Source of the DNA: an uncultured Methanobrevibacter sp.
Lineage (GTDB): Archaea > Methanobacteriota > Methanobacteria > Methanobacteriales > Methanobacteriaceae
Assembly (NCBI GenBank): GCA_902782595.1
Contig: CACZNW010000069.1
Coordinates: 1 to 13,649, forward strand
Length of the DNA: 13,649 bases
Direction of reading: 5' to 3'
In this document: one piece after another, positions 13,649 through 13,649 of the stretch
Numbering within the stretch: the stretch's first letter is position 1
Layout: every line of letters begins with the position of its first letter
Position numbers and translations under genes: made by a program
Notes under the pieces: generated by a model
What the model was told of the DNA's origin: nothing
The model's database searches: none
The model's input: only the letters and a program-made list of their open reading frames with translations

Positions 13649-13649
13649 C

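Noticed and set aside
1..13649. CRISPR arrays, insertion sequences, tRNA or rRNA genes, phage or defence genes
   Set aside because: No regularly spaced repeats, transposase motifs, tRNA cloverleaf or rRNA-like stretches were seen; nearly all the DNA is accounted for by the eha operon and two other genes.

Overview
The window reads as a piece of a methanogenic archaeon, most likely a Methanobacteriales member close to Methanobrevibacter. The reasons are a complete eha operon (energy-converting [NiFe] hydrogenase A), a formylmethanofuran:tetrahydromethanopterin formyltransferase (Ftr) homologue, strongly AT-rich DNA, archaeal TATA-type promoters, and Shine-Dalgarno sites of the GGAGTGA/GGTGA type. 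Genus is an inference; the eha/Ftr content is read directly from the proteins.

Layout. From 11674 down to 1 everything is on the minus strand: ehaA, B, C, D, E, F, G, H, I, J, K, L, M (membrane module plus soluble EhaM), ehaN and ehaO (hydrogenase small and large subunits), ehaP and ehaQ (6x and 10x [4Fe-4S] polyferredoxins), ehaR (HAD-type protein), a divergent Ftr paralogue, and the first 10 codons of another gene running off the left edge. Genes overlap by 1-8 nt or are separated by 0-10 nt, except for a 37-nt AT-rich gap between ehaM and ehaN. A 117-bp AT-rich intergenic region (11675-11791) carries divergent promoters. To its right, on the plus strand, are a UDP-sugar 4-epimerase (GalE-like, 11792-12724) and a CPBP/Abi-type intramembrane protease (12735-13544), followed by an oligo-T terminator and a hairpin at the right edge.

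How it works together. Eha couples the ion gradient to reduction of low-potential ferredoxin with H2. In hydrogenotrophic methanogens this ferredoxin replenishes the first step of methanogenesis, CO2 reduction to formylmethanofuran. EhaN/EhaO form the hydrogenase, EhaJ is the NuoH-like membrane anchor, EhaH is a shortened NuoL/MrpD-like subunit, and EhaP/EhaQ carry electrons. The Ftr paralogue acts (or once acted) on the product of the ferredoxin-dependent CO2-fixing step, so its place in the operon is functionally suggestive.

By eye, several small Eha membrane proteins usually called non-conserved (EhaC/D/E/F/G) show Mrp/Mbh antiporter-like motifs. EhaH carries the MrpD-like GDLFN signature but appears to lack the usual Glu and Lys of the ion channel. 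EhaB has an internal GN-x-LC repeat. These are the main points worth checking. No CRISPR, mobile element, tRNA or rRNA was seen.
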